Made by a program: the position numbers and the translations under genes
DNA from: Sabethes cyaneus
Taxonomy: Eukaryota; Arthropoda; Insecta; Diptera; Culicidae
NCBI RefSeq assembly: GCF_943734655.1
Contig: NC_071355.1
Location: 93,193,449-93,257,448, forward strand
Length of the DNA stretch: 64,000 bases
Direction: 5' to 3'
Shown here: piece by piece, positions 1 to 10,556 of the stretch
Numbering within the stretch: position 1 is the first letter of the stretch
How the letters are laid out: each line of letters starts with the position of its first letter
Notes under the pieces: generated by a model
What the model was told of the DNA's origin: nothing
The model's input: the letters and a program-made list of their open reading frames with translations, nothing else
The model's database searches: none

Positions 1-292
1 GTGGATTCACAGTCACACTAATATTTACTAATATTCAATCACTATGTTTTATTAATAAACTTCTCCAAAGACATCACACTTGAAAAATTACGGCTTTTTC
101 ACGCAATAGTAATAGTTATACATTTTTAAAATGATTCCAATTTTGTTTCACTACGGTCAATATGAATATAAAATGAATATGAAATATTATATGAAAAATT
201 AGGCATTTTTATGAACAATATAGGGATTTATTACAAATTAGAAACATTTTTTGGCTGTGATAAAAATATTTTTTTCAGAAATCATCAACAAG
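1..292 (+). other. 5' flank and leader of the Helentron gene
   Basis: AT-rich sequence with no ORF of note. A pyrimidine-rich tract ending in CAG at 276-278 resembles a 3' splice site, 15 bases before the first in-frame ATG at 293. A 5' untranslated exon may therefore lie upstream or outside the window. The left end of the transposon cannot be seen here. Confidence 0.4.
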
Positions 293-1981
293 ATGCCTAA
301 AACAAAAAAGTGCACAGCGTTGCAGAAAACGCGGAGAAAGAAAATCTATGATAGAAAACGAGAAATAAGCGGTGACAATTTAAATGATGAAGAATGCATA
401 AAATCTTGCACTAAGTTGACTGGTATCAAGAATGAAAAAATTGTCTTAAGTGAAGAACAACGCGAGGAGATTAAGAGAATAAAATGCAGAAAGAGAATGC
501 AAAGAGTCCGAGAAAACAAGTCATACACGATCCGAGAAATGCGCCTTAATTCAGCGCGAATAAGTAAATTGAGGACCAACAATGCCTATGTAGCATCAGA
601 AACAGAAAATAATAGGCAATGGATGAAATTAAAAAGAGCTTCTGATGTACTTTACTCTTATCAAGAAAAGGAAAACAACGGCAGGCGAATGAAATTACTA
701 AGAATACAGGATAGAAAGTACACAGATAAAGAGAAAGAAAGCAATATTAAACGGATGAAATTACTAAGAATACAAAATAGAAAGTACACAGATCAAGAGA
801 AAGAAAGCAATAATAAACGGATGAAAATTAAAAGAGCGGTAGATGAAAGGTATTCAAATCGCGAGAAGGATAACAACAGCAAACGAATAAAAATTAAAAG
901 AGCGGTAGATGAACAATATTCAAGCCGAGAGAATGATAATAATAGAAAACGAATGAAAGTGAAAAGAACGGCAGATGAACAATATTCAAGCCGAGAGAAT
1001 GATAATAATAGAAAACGAATGAAAGTGAAAAGAACGGCAGATGAACAATATTCAAGCCGAGAGAATGATAATAATAGAAAACGAATGAAGGTTAAAAGAA
1101 CGGCAGATGAACAATATTCAAGCCGAGAGAAGGATAATAATTGTACACGAATGAAAACGAAAAGAGCGACAGATAATCAATATTCAGGCCGAGAGAAAGC
1201 TGTCAATAGCAAACGAATAAAAATGAAAAGATCTGTAGATAAAAAGTATTTGATTCAAGAAAGAAAAATTAACAGTAAACGGATCGCAATGCTAAGAAAC
1301 CAACAAAAATCTACCAATTCAGCAAATGAAAGTTATAAAATCATTGAAAGGGCAACAAACAAAATCCGAATGAGAACCATTCGATCAAACAAAACGCAAA
1401 CACAAAGAGAAAGAATAAAAAATAATAAAAATATGCAAAATAAACGAGAGAATGAATTATACAAAACCACAGAGAAAGTAAAAAACAGATTGGCTAAACG
1501 TAAGCAACGTGCTTGTGAAATTTTAAATCAAAGAAGAGAAATTTTTAATCAATTAAAAGCACAAGATCAGTTAGTCAATTCGCGACTCCAATTGAAATTC
1601 ATTGACAGCCGACAAAAGATGCCTTCTTTTCTTTGCTGTTGTTGTGAAGGGATGTTTTTCGAAAACGGAGTATGCCAAATTTCTCGTGAAAAAATTAGGA
1701 AGAAGATGTGTCTTAAATTATGTCCAGAAAAAGTAGCATTTCTAATTGATTCAAAAATATTGAACAATTATGATGAAGACAAACATAACTATGTCTGCCA
1801 TACATGTTTCAAATATATTGGCCAAGGCAAAATTCCAAAGCTCTCTAGCAGCAATGGTCTTAAACTGCCTGTGGTGCCAAAATGTATACAAATGCTGAAT
1901 GACGTAGAGGAGCGGATGATATCACCCTACGTACCATTCATGAAGATTATTCTACTATCTCACCGCGCATCGAATCCACAG
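293..1981 (+). CDS. Helentron replicase, exon 1 (basic repeats, Cys-rich region)
   Basis: Encodes residues 1-563 if translation starts at ATG 293 (MPKTKKCTALQ). An upstream TTG at 251 also opens the frame but lies before a likely splice acceptor. Residues ~110-350 are about eleven tandem 22-residue basic repeats of the pattern KRMKVKRTADEQYSSRE. The C-terminal third is Cys-rich (FLCCCCEGMF, then CHTCFKYI) and ends in ISPYVPFMKI, matching the conserved segment ahead of Rep in many Helitron proteins. The reading continues across a 68-bp intron: the last codon CAG is followed by GTAAG, and the next exon resumes with VGMKGSVVYIP in frame, as the family alignment expects. The basic repeats may bind nucleic acid (inference). 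Confidence 0.85.
622..1345 (+). repeat. 66-bp coding minisatellite in Helentron exon 1
   Basis: About eleven tandem units of 66 bp, each coding 22 residues. The central units (~930-1130) are nearly identical at nucleotide level and the flanking ones are diverged, the usual picture of recent unequal exchange in the middle of an old array. Every unit keeps the frame. Confidence 0.85.
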
Positions 1982-2049
1982 GTAAGAATGATTTGTTGAT
2001 TAGATGCGCGTTTTCAAATAATTTCAATTACTTTGTCATGTGTTGTTAG
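1982..2049 (+). other. 68-bp phase-0 intron in the Helentron gene
   Basis: Starts GTAAGAATG and ends TGTTGTTAG, canonical GT-AG, with in-frame stops inside. Joining 1981 to 2050 gives ...SNPQ-VGMKGS..., which follows the conserved order of Helitron proteins. A size near 65 bases is typical of short dipteran introns. Confidence 0.85.
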
Positions 2050-5000
2050 GTTGGTATGAAAGGAAGCGTTGTATACATTCCGGTGGATGTGAATCATATG
2101 ATTACATCGTTACCTAGATCAATGAATAATCTTAATCTGATGGCCATTCCTGTCGACTTCAAACGACATATGGGTCATTCTTCCAGTTATTTGAAGGGAT
2201 TTGTTCGTCCGGAGGTACTAGCAAATGCCGCTGCTTATTTACAAAATACTGAATTATATCAAAAATATCAAATTAAATTCGCAAATGTTATTTCGGAAGA
2301 TTTAGAAGAAAATGAGTCACAATCAGAAAATTTAGAATTAAGCGCGAATGAAAGAGAAATTGTTGAAGATAACAATGATATAGATAGCGAGGATGAATAT
2401 TTTGTCCATTTAAATGATGGAGAAGACGAATGTTTGTTGTTTGATTTCAATGCTATTACTGCTAATAACGCAATTGTTGTAATGGCACCAGGGCAAAATC
2501 AACTTCCAGTATCAATATACATAAATCCAGACATAGAATACCTCTGCTTTCCAAAAATTTTCGCGGGTGTGGCGCGAAAATTGTTAGACAAAAATATCAG
2601 TATGTCGGATATCGTAAAATGGGAAGTTAGAAACTATGGTAACAAAATTCTACCAAAGCGAGTTTTATATTTGGCAAAAACAAAACTGTTCAACGAAGCT
2701 CTAAATTCCATCAAAACAACAATGCGAAAAAAAACAAATGCAAAAGGTGTGACTGCAAGGGAAGCTTTGAATCCGCAGTTTATTGCCGAGTTACGTCAAC
2801 ACGACGATGGCCTTAAGTTTATGAATCATATCAGATGCGCACCCGCCTACATGGAACGCATCAAAAAAGTATTGTTTGCGTTGATTCGCCAAGAGGGGGC
2901 TCCTACGTTTTTCCTCACTTTATCGGCTGTTGAAACTAATTGGGCGGATTTAATGCAAGGTCTCTATGAGTACAATACCGGAGAAAAGATATCTCTCTTA
3001 TCGGCAATGAATTTATCATATGAACAAAAATCCAAGCTTGTTCAGGATAATCCTGTTTTTGTTGCTATGTACTACAACAACAGAATTAAACAGATCATGA
3101 AAATGATTACTGAAGGCGGAATTTTTGATTCATATTCAGTGACAGATTTTTTTAGGCGGCGAGAATTTCAACAACGAGGATCGCCTCATGACCACATACT
3201 GCTTTGGATTAACAATGCACCAAAGATTGACGTTGAAAATACGGAAAATTATGACGACATTATAAAGTTTGTAGATAAATTTATAACATGCGAATACGAT
3301 GAAAAGAATCCCTACTGCAAATACCTACGACATAAGCATACTGCTACATGTACTAAAGGTAGGAAGAAGCAAATATGCAGGTTTAATTTTCCTAAATTCG
3401 TTATGCCGAAGACAATGATCCTTCAGCCGTTAAAGTCCAAAACAAAACTGCTTTCCATACAAGAAAACCTAAAAAAAATAAAAGAAATGATGGAATATTT
3501 CTATACTAGCAAAGAGCGAATACAAAAAACCTTTGATGAAGTATTGATTGACCTCGGAATGGATCTAGAAGCATATTTAACAGCAGTGAGGTATACTTTA
3601 AAAAAAACAACAATATTATATAAACGAAGAAGTTGCGAGGTAGACATAAATACCTATAACTCTACGCTACTAAATTTGATGGAAGCTAACGTGGATCTAC
3701 AATTTGTATTGGATGAATATGCTGCTGCCCAATACATTGTAGATTATGTCGCCAAGGCTGAATCTGGTCTGTCTAAAGGATTGAAGGATCTCCAAACGGA
3801 ATTGGATAAAGGAGACAAAAACTTGCAGGAACGCTTTCGTTGCATTGCTAATAAATTTCTAAACTCGCATGTTATGTCTACTTCAGAGGCTGTATACCAT
3901 TGCCTGGGAACGCCGCTTACTGCATTTAGTCGAGGATCAATTTTTATTAATACTAGTCCCATTAACGACCGAGTTGTTTTTCTAAAAACAGCAAAAGAAC
4001 TGCAGGAGCTTGACGGCGATTCAACCGATATAGCCGGTAAAGATATTATGACACACTACTCTGAACGGAAGGGAATGGAAAGGGTCTGTTTAGCAATATT
4101 CGCTGCATTTCATTTTCGTACTAAAAGGAAACCACGAAAAGATAAAAATGTATCCGACGATGAACAAAGTGACGAAGATGACGACATGATTGAATCACAA
4201 AAACAATTTCGTCGTAAGAAAGCTCGGATTATTCGATATGTTAGGTATAAATTGGCTCAAGATGCAGAGAATTATTATCGAGAGCAATTATTACTCTTCT
4301 TGCCGTGGCGCAATGAAGAAAGTGAAATTGAAGGAGTAAACTGGCACGATAAATATCTCGAAAACCTAACTGAAATAGAAAATAACCGAAAACAGATATT
4401 TGTAGTATCTGACGATGTTTTAGAGAAAGCCATCCTTGAAGCAAATAATAAAACAATGCTTGAGGATGATGAAATCGACCCATTTGACCCTGTACCCAAA
4501 GACCAGGAAATTGATATTCTGGTGCAAGGTGGAATTGATCGCCCAAAAACTACTAATCCATTCACTTATTGTGCCCCACCAAAAGTTGACGTGGAGCAAT
4601 TATTTGAAGATATGCGCAAACTGAATACTCGTCAGTTGGAGATCGTTATGCATGTATATAAAAGTTTCGTAACTGAAAAAATTCCCTTAAAAATTTTTAT
4701 TTCTGGATCTGCTGGTGTAGGAAAAAGTATGGTAATTTCTACCATTTTCCACCTAATAACGTATCATTTAGAATTCTCACCAACAACTACGAAAGATTAT
4801 AATCTGGATTCGATCAAGGTTTTGCTGTGCGCATTCTCTGGAAAAGCTGCTTTCTTGATTGGAGGTAATACTCTCCACTCGGCATTTGCGCTTCCAGTAC
4901 AGGAGAGTGCAAATATGTCTGATCTGCCAATGGACATCGCAAATACCATGAGACACCAACTAATGGATTGTAAGCTCATCATTATCGATGAAATTTCTAT

Positions 5001-7662
5001 GGTCGGAAGTGCGATTTTTAGCCGAATTGACACGAGATTGCGCCAAATAACTGGTACGAATGAATCCTTTGGGGGAATTTCAGTGATAACAGTGGGAGAT
5101 TTCCTTCAACTGTCACCGGTAAAGGATTCTTCGATTTTCAATGCACCGAAACATTGTTTAATGAAAATGGATTATTCGCCTCTTTGGGATGAGTTTCATA
5201 TCTATGAGCTCACAGAGGTCATGCGTCAGAAAGACGATCTAAGCTTTGTTCGTGCTTTGAATAATTTTGCGATTGGAAAAATGACTGATGATGACATCAG
5301 TGTAATAAAAACCCGCGAAGTAGAAGAAAAAGATGTTCCAGAAGATGCTATCAGGCTGTATTATAGGAACGCTGATGTTGAGAAATACAACAATATCAAA
5401 ATTGACGCCTCATCTTCTCCGGAAATTGCCTGCACAGCTATTGACACTATCACTGGAAAGCTCAAACCTGAACAGAAAATCAACAAATTAGAAGTGTGGA
5501 AAAATAAACCAACAAAAGATTGCGGCGGATATCCCTATTCACTACGATTAAAACGAGGTATCAAATATATGGTAACTGCCAATTTAGATGTATCAGATGG
5601 CCTGGTTAATGGGGCAACTGGTACACTTGAATTCGTTTATTGTGATCCTGAAACGGAAAAGCCAAGGATAGTTTTCTTGAAATTTCCTTCAAATGACGTA
5701 GGTAAAAAGATCCGCCTGCAATACAAAAATTTTATGGAAAACTGTGGCTTCAGCAGTTCATGGACTCCAATTGTAAGAAAATTGTATAATCTTACTACCC
5801 ATTTTCAGAGAAATTATCAAGTGATTCGTGACCAGTTTTCTTTAGTTCCCTGCGAGGCTTTGACAATTCACAAAAGCCAAGGGCAAACTTATGAGAGCGT
5901 ATGCGTTGACTTTCGAAAAGCTGGAAACCTAACCCGTCAATTAGTGTATGTGGCATTGAGCCGCGTTACAAAGCTTACGGGTTTATATATATTGGGAAAG
6001 TTTCAAGGAAATATGAAAAGTAATAACACCATTGACGCTAGTTTAAAAGAAATGGAAAGATTAAGATCTGAACGCCAACTTACACTAGCATATAATAATT
6101 TAACTATTATGGAAGGACTAGCCATCGCCTATTTAAACACACGATCTCTACGTACAAGTATGAAATACATAATTGCTGATCAATGGTATGCTAGATGTAG
6201 TATGCTAGTATTCTCCGAAACCTGTACTTATCAAAATGAACAAATTAGTTTGCCAGGTTTCAAATTGGTTTACCGTTCTGATGCTTTACCGCATCCTTCG
6301 TTTGTAAAAAGAAATATTGCCAAAGGAATAATGTGTTTCGCTAAACCTGAGTTAAGTATTGATATTGTTGAGAGTGCATTACAATTTAAACCAAGAGGAA
6401 CAAGTTATCATAGTCACGTTGATCTAGTACACATTATACTCAATGGAGTGTCAATCATTACTGGATATAAATCTCCAAAGGCAAGTTTGTCTGACTTTAA
6501 GACAGCAATATCAAAACTTAAAGTGAGCACACTTCAACCGTTGATTGTAATGGGCGATTTCAACTTTAATTTAAACGAAACTGCCAGCAATGAAATATTG
6601 CAATTCATAACATTTATGAATGAAATGGATTTAAATGATACTTTACAATTATGTGGAAATACAACTATTTTGGGATCAAGACTTGACGTATTGTATTCAA
6701 ATATTGATAAATTGACAACAGGCATATACGAATGTTACTTTTCTGATCATAAACCATTGTATGCTATATTACCAAAAGATATTGAACCAAATTTGCAAAA
6801 ACCTGGAGAAAATAACAGAATAAATGAATCATACGAAGTCATCTCATTAGATAGTAGTATCAATGACATTACATGCGCACAATTATCTGGCTTGTCAATG
6901 CAATGTAGTGACAGTGAACAGAATTTCGGTGATTGTAATACAAATAAGCAACTTTCTGAATGGAATGCCAAACATGCCAACGTTGTTTCTCCGCACGGCT
7001 TTGATGAGCTTATCGTTATTGAACACCTAGATGACACAGGAAGCATAACTAATAAAGGACTGGAAGCATTTTCGAAGCGTGACCTAGAGCACTATAAAGG
7101 GTTCATAGATTTAACCTGCCAATATTTAAAAATCGCATCAGTACAGATTTTCAATCCAGCCAGGGATAAATTATATCCAGAGCAAATATTGCCGCAATTT
7201 CGTGAGATCCCCATTACTGGAGATGGCAATTGCCAATTTAATGCCGTTTCGTATGCTTTAACTGGAAATGAAACATTTTCTAGCGATTTGAGAATTTTGG
7301 CTTTATCCAGTGTTGTTGAAAACGAACGGTTTTTCAAGAGACTTGGGGAAAACGGATTTTTAGAATCGGAAAATGTATCAGATTTAAAAACGATTTGCTA
7401 TAATCATGGACAATGGGGTAATCAAGATACGCTGTTTGCCCTCAGTATGATACTTGAACGATACATATATATTCTCAAGAAAGTGGGAAATGATCACAAA
7501 ATATACGCAGTGAAGCCAATTACCGCCAGTGCGCCACCGATAATGTTACATTTGCACAATGCTGGCTCTGGCTATGCGCATTACAATGTTTTACTACCGA
7601 CAGCCGACAATACTCCTTTCGAATTTGAAAATATGGAGGTATATGAGTTAGAAAATATCTAA
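2050..7662 (+). CDS. Helentron replicase, exon 2 (Rep-helicase-endonuclease-OTU)
   Basis: Encodes about 1,870 residues. The Helitron-like N region (MNHIRCAPAYMERIKK, then PTFFLTLSAVE) precedes the HUH motif HDH at ~3187-3195 (RGSPHDHILLW). The paired tyrosines Y-x3-Y lie at 3732 and 3744 (YIVDYVAK). The helicase has Walker A GSAGVGKS at ~4705, Walker B IIIDEISMV at ~4978, then VGDFLQLSP and a C-terminal LTIHKSQGQT with VALSRV. The endonuclease spans ~6115-6775 and keeps LNTRSL, SET, GDFNFN, LDVLYSN and SDHKPL, so all expected catalytic positions are present. The OTU domain spans ~7190-7600, with GDGNCQF at ~7219 and the catalytic His in YAHYNVL at 7579. Known role of the family: nicking, strand transfer and unwinding in rolling-circle transposition. 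The purpose of the OTU module is unknown. Confidence 0.9.
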   Translation, partial: VGMKGSVVYIPVDVNHMITSLPRSMNNLNLMAIPVDFKRHMGHSSSYLKGFVRPEVLANAAAYLQNTELYQKYQIKFANVISEDLEENESQSENLELSANEREIVEDNNDIDSEDEYFVHLNDGEDECLLFDFNAITANNAIVVMAPGQNQLPVSIYINPDIEYLCFPKIFAGVARKLLDKNISMSDIVKWEVRNYGNKILPKRVLYLAKTKLFNEALNSIKTTMRKKTNAKGVTAREALNPQFIAELRQHDDGLKFMNHIRCAPAYMERIKKVLFALIRQEGAPTFFLTLSAVETNWADLMQGLYEYNTGEKISLLSAMNLSYEQKSKLVQDNPVFVAMYYNNRIKQIMKMITEGGIFDSYSVTDFFRRREFQQRGSPHDHILLWINNAPKIDVENTENYDDIIKFVDKFITCEYDEKNPYCKYLRHKHTATCTKGRKKQICRFNFPKFVMPKTMILQPLKSKTKLLSIQENLKKIKEMMEYFYTSKERIQKTFDEVLIDLGMDLEAYLTAVRYTLKKTTILYKRRSCEVDINTYNSTLLNLMEANVDLQFVLDEYAAAQYIVDYVAKAESGLSKGLKDLQTELDKGDKNLQERFRCIANKFLNSHVMSTSEAVYHCLGTPLTAFSRGSIFINTSPINDRVVFLKTAKELQELDGDSTDIAGKDIMTHYSERKGMERVCLAIFAAFHFRTKRKPRKDKNVSDDEQSDEDDDMIESQKQFRRKKARIIRYVRYKLAQDAENYYREQLLLFLPWRNEESEIEGVNWHDKYLENLTEIENNRKQIFVVSDDVLEKAILEANNKTMLEDDEIDPFDPVPKDQEIDILVQGGIDRPKTTNPFTYCAPPKVDVEQLFEDMRKLNTRQLEIVMHVYKSFVTEKIPLKIFISGSAGVGKSMVISTIFHLITYHLEFSPTTTKDYNLDSIKVLLCAFSGKAAFLIGGNTLHSAFALPVQESANMSDLPMDIANTMRHQLMDCKLIIIDEISMVGSAIFSRIDTRLRQITGTNESFGGISVITVGDFLQLSPVKDSSIFNAPKHCLMKMDYSPLWDEFHIYELTEVMRQKDDLSFVRALNNFAIGKMTDDDISVIKTREVEEKDVPEDAIRLYYRNADVEKYNNIKIDASSSPEIACTAIDTITGKLKPEQKINKLEVWKNKPTKDCGGYPYSLRLKRGIKYMVTANLDVSDGLVNGATGTLEFVYCDPETEKPRIVFLKFPSNDVGKKIRLQYKNFMENCGFSSSWTPIVRKLYNLTTHFQRNYQVIRDQFSLVPCEALTIHKSQGQTYESVCVDFRKAGNLTRQLVYVALSRVTKLTGLYILGKFQGNMKSNNTIDASLKEMERLRSERQLTLAYNNLTIMEGLAIAYLNTRSLRTSMKYIIADQWYARCSMLVFSETCTYQNEQISLPGFKLVYRSDALPHPSFVKRNIAKGIMCFAKPELSIDIVESALQFKPRGTSYHSHVDLVHIILNGVSIITGYKSPKASLSDFKTAISKLKVSTLQPLIVMGDFNFNLNETASNEILQFITFMNEMDLNDTLQLCGNTTILGSRLDVLYSNIDKLTTGIYECYFSDHKPLYAILPKDIEPNLQKPGENNRINESYEVISLDSSINDITCAQLSGLSMQCSDSEQNFGDCNTNKQLSEWNAKHANVVSPHGFDELIVIEHLDDTGSITNKGLEAFSKRDLEHYKGFIDLTCQYLKIASVQIFNPARDKLYPEQILPQFREIPITGDGNCQFNAVSYALTGNETFSSDLRILALSSVVENERFFKRLGENGFLESENVSDLKTICYNHGQWGNQDTLFALSMILERYIYILKKVGNDHKIYAVKPITASAPPIMLHLHNAGSGYAHYNVLLPTADNTPFEFENMEVYELENI

Positions 7663-7696
7663 TTGTGATCCGACTGAATAAGCAAATACCATGATT

Positions 7697-7924
7697 GAAT
7701 AATCATAAAACAAGCAGTATTTCACTGCATGCATGACTGTATAGAGCTCGATATTCTGTACTCAAATTGTCATTGCTGTTGTTATGATTTATTATTTGGT
7801 TACCTTGATGGAATAATCATAAAACAAGCAGTACTTTCCTGCATGCATGACTGTATAGAACTTAGTGTTCTACGCTATAATTGTCATTGCTGTTGTTATG
7901 ATGTATTCTTTGGTAATCTGCTTT
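7697..7924 (+). repeat. 114-bp tandem duplication after the Helentron stop
   Basis: Unit 1 is 7697-7810 and unit 2 is 7811-7924, both beginning GAATAATCATAAAACAAGCA and both holding TGCATGCATGACTGTATAG. They differ at scattered positions. It lies 35 bases after the stop codon and may be part of the element's 3' region. Confidence 0.8.
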
Positions 7925-8361
7925 GCTACTTGGTGCTTTGGTACTTTACTAAAATTACTAACTCTTGGGATACAGATCAGCTCACTTCATAGCATTGCTA
8001 TGACAGTAGATGTTGGTAATGTATCAAATTACGATGTAAAGCTCACACTTTATTCACGTTAAGGTAGTTGAGGCTAATTTAGTTTCTGTTTGCAAATTAT
8101 CAACCAGTCTATGTGTTTTTATTTTATTTCGCTTTTGGTTATTTGTTACTATCTTTACTAATACTATTGAATCAATTCTATGTGTTTCAACTATTCTATT
8201 CAGTATACTCTGCGTACAATTGAACATTATATAGTAAAAATAAATGAGTATTGCTTCATACATGTATAATGTTCATTGTTTTCGAACCCTTCCTATCGAT
8301 TCCTTTTTCCCTAAACCCATGCATGTAACTCTGCCAGTATGAGCTTCTTAATGCAATATGC
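7925..8361. other. Unassigned sequence, possible Helentron 3' end
   Basis: AT-rich, without a convincing ORF or inverted repeat. The transposon presumably ends somewhere here, but I cannot point to a terminal hairpin with confidence. Confidence 0.4.
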
Positions 8362-9102
8362 TGGGTCATTTCACGTCAAGTGACTGAGAAAAATTACACA
8401 TGTAATCGACCATCTCGGATTTGAACCAAATTTTGTCCAAATTTTCACCCCTATTCTGTATTTCGAACGAATCTTTATTTCGTTCGACTTGTTTCGAACG
8501 AGATGTTTCGCCCATTTGGTTTTGCTGGAGGAAATTTCGTTCGAAAAAACTTTCGTTCGAAATACCAATCCATTCAAAAAATATAATAGCGGTGTTTGTT
8601 TTGTTTGTGTTTCAGGTCAGCAAGAAAACCCTAAGTTTGATGCCGATTCGACGTTCCCTTGATTAATGGGAGTATCAATTTAAAAGGAAAGACACATTTT
8701 TGTCAAATCCTCTTGTCTTATTTTGCTTATAACTCTGGAAATATTATGTTTAGAAAGACAATATATTCATGATTCCAAAAGAATCTGCCCGGGGAATCCG
8801 AATATAGGGAATATATTTAAATTCGATTTAAAAACCAAATTTGCTATCTTACGATCAAATAACTAAAATATTTTATTTGATTCTATTTCATTTATAACGA
8901 AAATATTTTTTCAGATTCCCTTTGGAATCATAAAAATATGGTCTTTCTAAGCCTAAACTGCAGAGTTAAAAGCAAAATAAAATAAGAGGATTTGACCAAA
9001 CTTAGGGTTTCTTTTTGCTGACCTGAAACAAACAATTTGACAAAACTTTGTTCAAATCCGAGAAAGTCAATTACATGGCACTCGGATACTTGACGTGACC
9101 CA
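8362..9102. mobile_element. Foldback (long inverted-repeat) element with inserts
   Basis: The left arm from TGGGTCA at 8362 reads as the reverse complement of the right arm ending TGACCCA at 9102. Shared blocks include CTCGGATTTGAAC, TTTCAGGTCAGCAA and GTCAAATCCTCTT. The left arm holds two extra pieces, ~8446-8590 and ~8641-8700, absent from the right arm. The first has its own inverted ends (TTTCGAACGAA / TTCGTTCGAAA) and looks like a smaller MITE. There is no coding capacity and no clear TSD. Confidence 0.75.
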
Positions 9103-9714
9103 TATTTAAAATAATGCAGATTCAAATAGTATAGTATAGTATAGTATATAGCTTTCGAGTGCTTCGATAATCTTTATTAGAGTCGCTATGATGTAAAATT
9201 CTTAACCTTCTGCGGCTGAGGTGCCCTAATATTACCAAATATGCTTACGTGGTAGTCTACTAGATACTTTCAAATTAAAGGTTAGATTATTAACGATATT
9301 GAAATTCGGATTTTATTATTACAGAAATTACGAGTTATGTTCTAGCAATCTATTAAATAGAATAAAATTATCGACTCGAATCGGCAAATAACTATAAACT
9401 TTAAAATCATTTTGCAATGCATAACAAGCAATACAAATTAGCCCATTTATCTGAGTTTCGGTACCTGTAGGATAGTTGTCCAGCTACAGAAGGCTGAAGC
9501 TGCATTTTCAATGTATTAAGACACTTAACTGCCGGTCACAAGCCCGGATGAAAGAGGAGTGGAATGCTTTCGCTTCCAATAAATTTAAAAGCATTGTTTT
9601 TGCTTTATTATTTCACCAGTATGCAAAAACTGTTTGCTAACTCTGTTGTATTTGTTATTCGTGTAAACTAATGTTTGTAATTGTTAAGTAGTTTTTATGT
9701 CAAGAGCATGCAGT
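9103..9714. other. Unassigned intergenic sequence
   Basis: A short TATAG run sits at about 9128-9151. Otherwise no gene, inverted repeat or recognisable element is seen. Confidence 0.5.
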
Positions 9715-9806
9715 TTACATACATACCCAAATACGTGAATCACACACATACATACAAACATACATACACACATACATACAAGCATGCATACATACATACA
9801 TACATT
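9715..9806. repeat. CATA-rich microsatellite
   Basis: Interrupted tandem CATA/CACA units. The short open frames over it on the minus strand are artefacts of the repeat. Confidence 0.9.
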
Positions 9807-10039
9807 ATATACAATCGACCCTTGATTGATATATTTTGGTTTTGCACGTTTTGAAAGTTTTAATATACAGTGCTTAAGTGTTAAAGTTTGAATAACTTTT
9901 AAAAGAATCATCCGATTTTCAATAACTCGGTTTCGTTTGATAGATCCCAACAGTAATTTTCAAATAACAATAAATTGTAAAGTATTTCCCATTGAATCAA
10001 TACTTATATGTAACAAAATATGTTTTAAATACTTTTTTA

Positions 10040-10556
10040 TCACATTTCTTTATGTAACTTTCAAACTACAAGTCCAATCGTTATGAAATTAGGAAGTTAA
10101 GGGTTTGCAAGGCTCCCCTTTCATATGCAATCAATTTTGTTCAAATCGGTTGAGGGACCTATGAGATAATGAAGTCCCATATTTTTCGTATTTTTATACA
10201 TAACTTTTGAACTAAAAGTCCGATCAGTATGAAATTCAATAGCGACCAATGGGACACCTAGACCTTTCATTTGACACTAAGAACATTAAAATCGGTCCAG
10301 CCATCTCCGAGAAAAGTGAGTGAGATTAAAAGCGTCACATACACACACACACACACACATACACACACACACACACACATACATACACACACACAGAAAA
10401 TGCTCAGTTTTCGAAACTGAGTCGAATGGTATATGACATTCGGCCCGCAGGACCTTCTTTCCATTTCCGGTTTTCCGAGTGATTTCTATACCTTTATACT
10501 ATATATTTATATAGTAGAAAGGCAATATACTATATATTTATATAGTAGAAAGGCAA
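10040..10556. repeat. Dispersed mosquito-type repeat with AC microsatellite and 31-bp duplication
   Basis: Two diverged copies of a block reading AACTACAAGTCCAATCG or a variant lie near 10070 and 10210. A (CA)n run follows at ~10336-10395, then TGCTCAGTTTTCGAAACTG and ATGACATTCGGCCC. I associate this order with a common culicine repeat, from memory. At 10498-10556 a 28-base block (ACTATATATTTATATAG...) is present twice with a period of 31 and ends AGAAAGGCAA, directly before the Loner fragment. Confidence 0.6.

Larger units (their letters stand above)
293..7924 (+). mobile_element. Helentron-type Helitron, coding core apparently intact
   Basis: Rolling-circle DNA transposon of the Helitron superfamily. 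Rep and Pif1-like helicase in one protein define Helitrons. A C-terminal apurinic-type endonuclease marks the Helentron branch, and OTU domains are known from some of these elements. The span given is the coding core plus a 3' tandem repeat. True ends were not located, because Helitrons make no target-site duplication and have subtle termini. No frameshift or premature stop lies across 7.4 kb, in contrast to nearly all other elements in the window, which suggests recent insertion or selection. Confidence 0.85.

Noticed and set aside
251..292. Upstream TTG start for the Helentron protein
   Set aside because: It lies before a likely splice acceptor, and a eukaryotic ATG is available at 293.
4241..4565. 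Minus-strand ORFs inside the Helentron
   Set aside because: Antisense shadows of a coding sequence whose motifs are on the plus strand.
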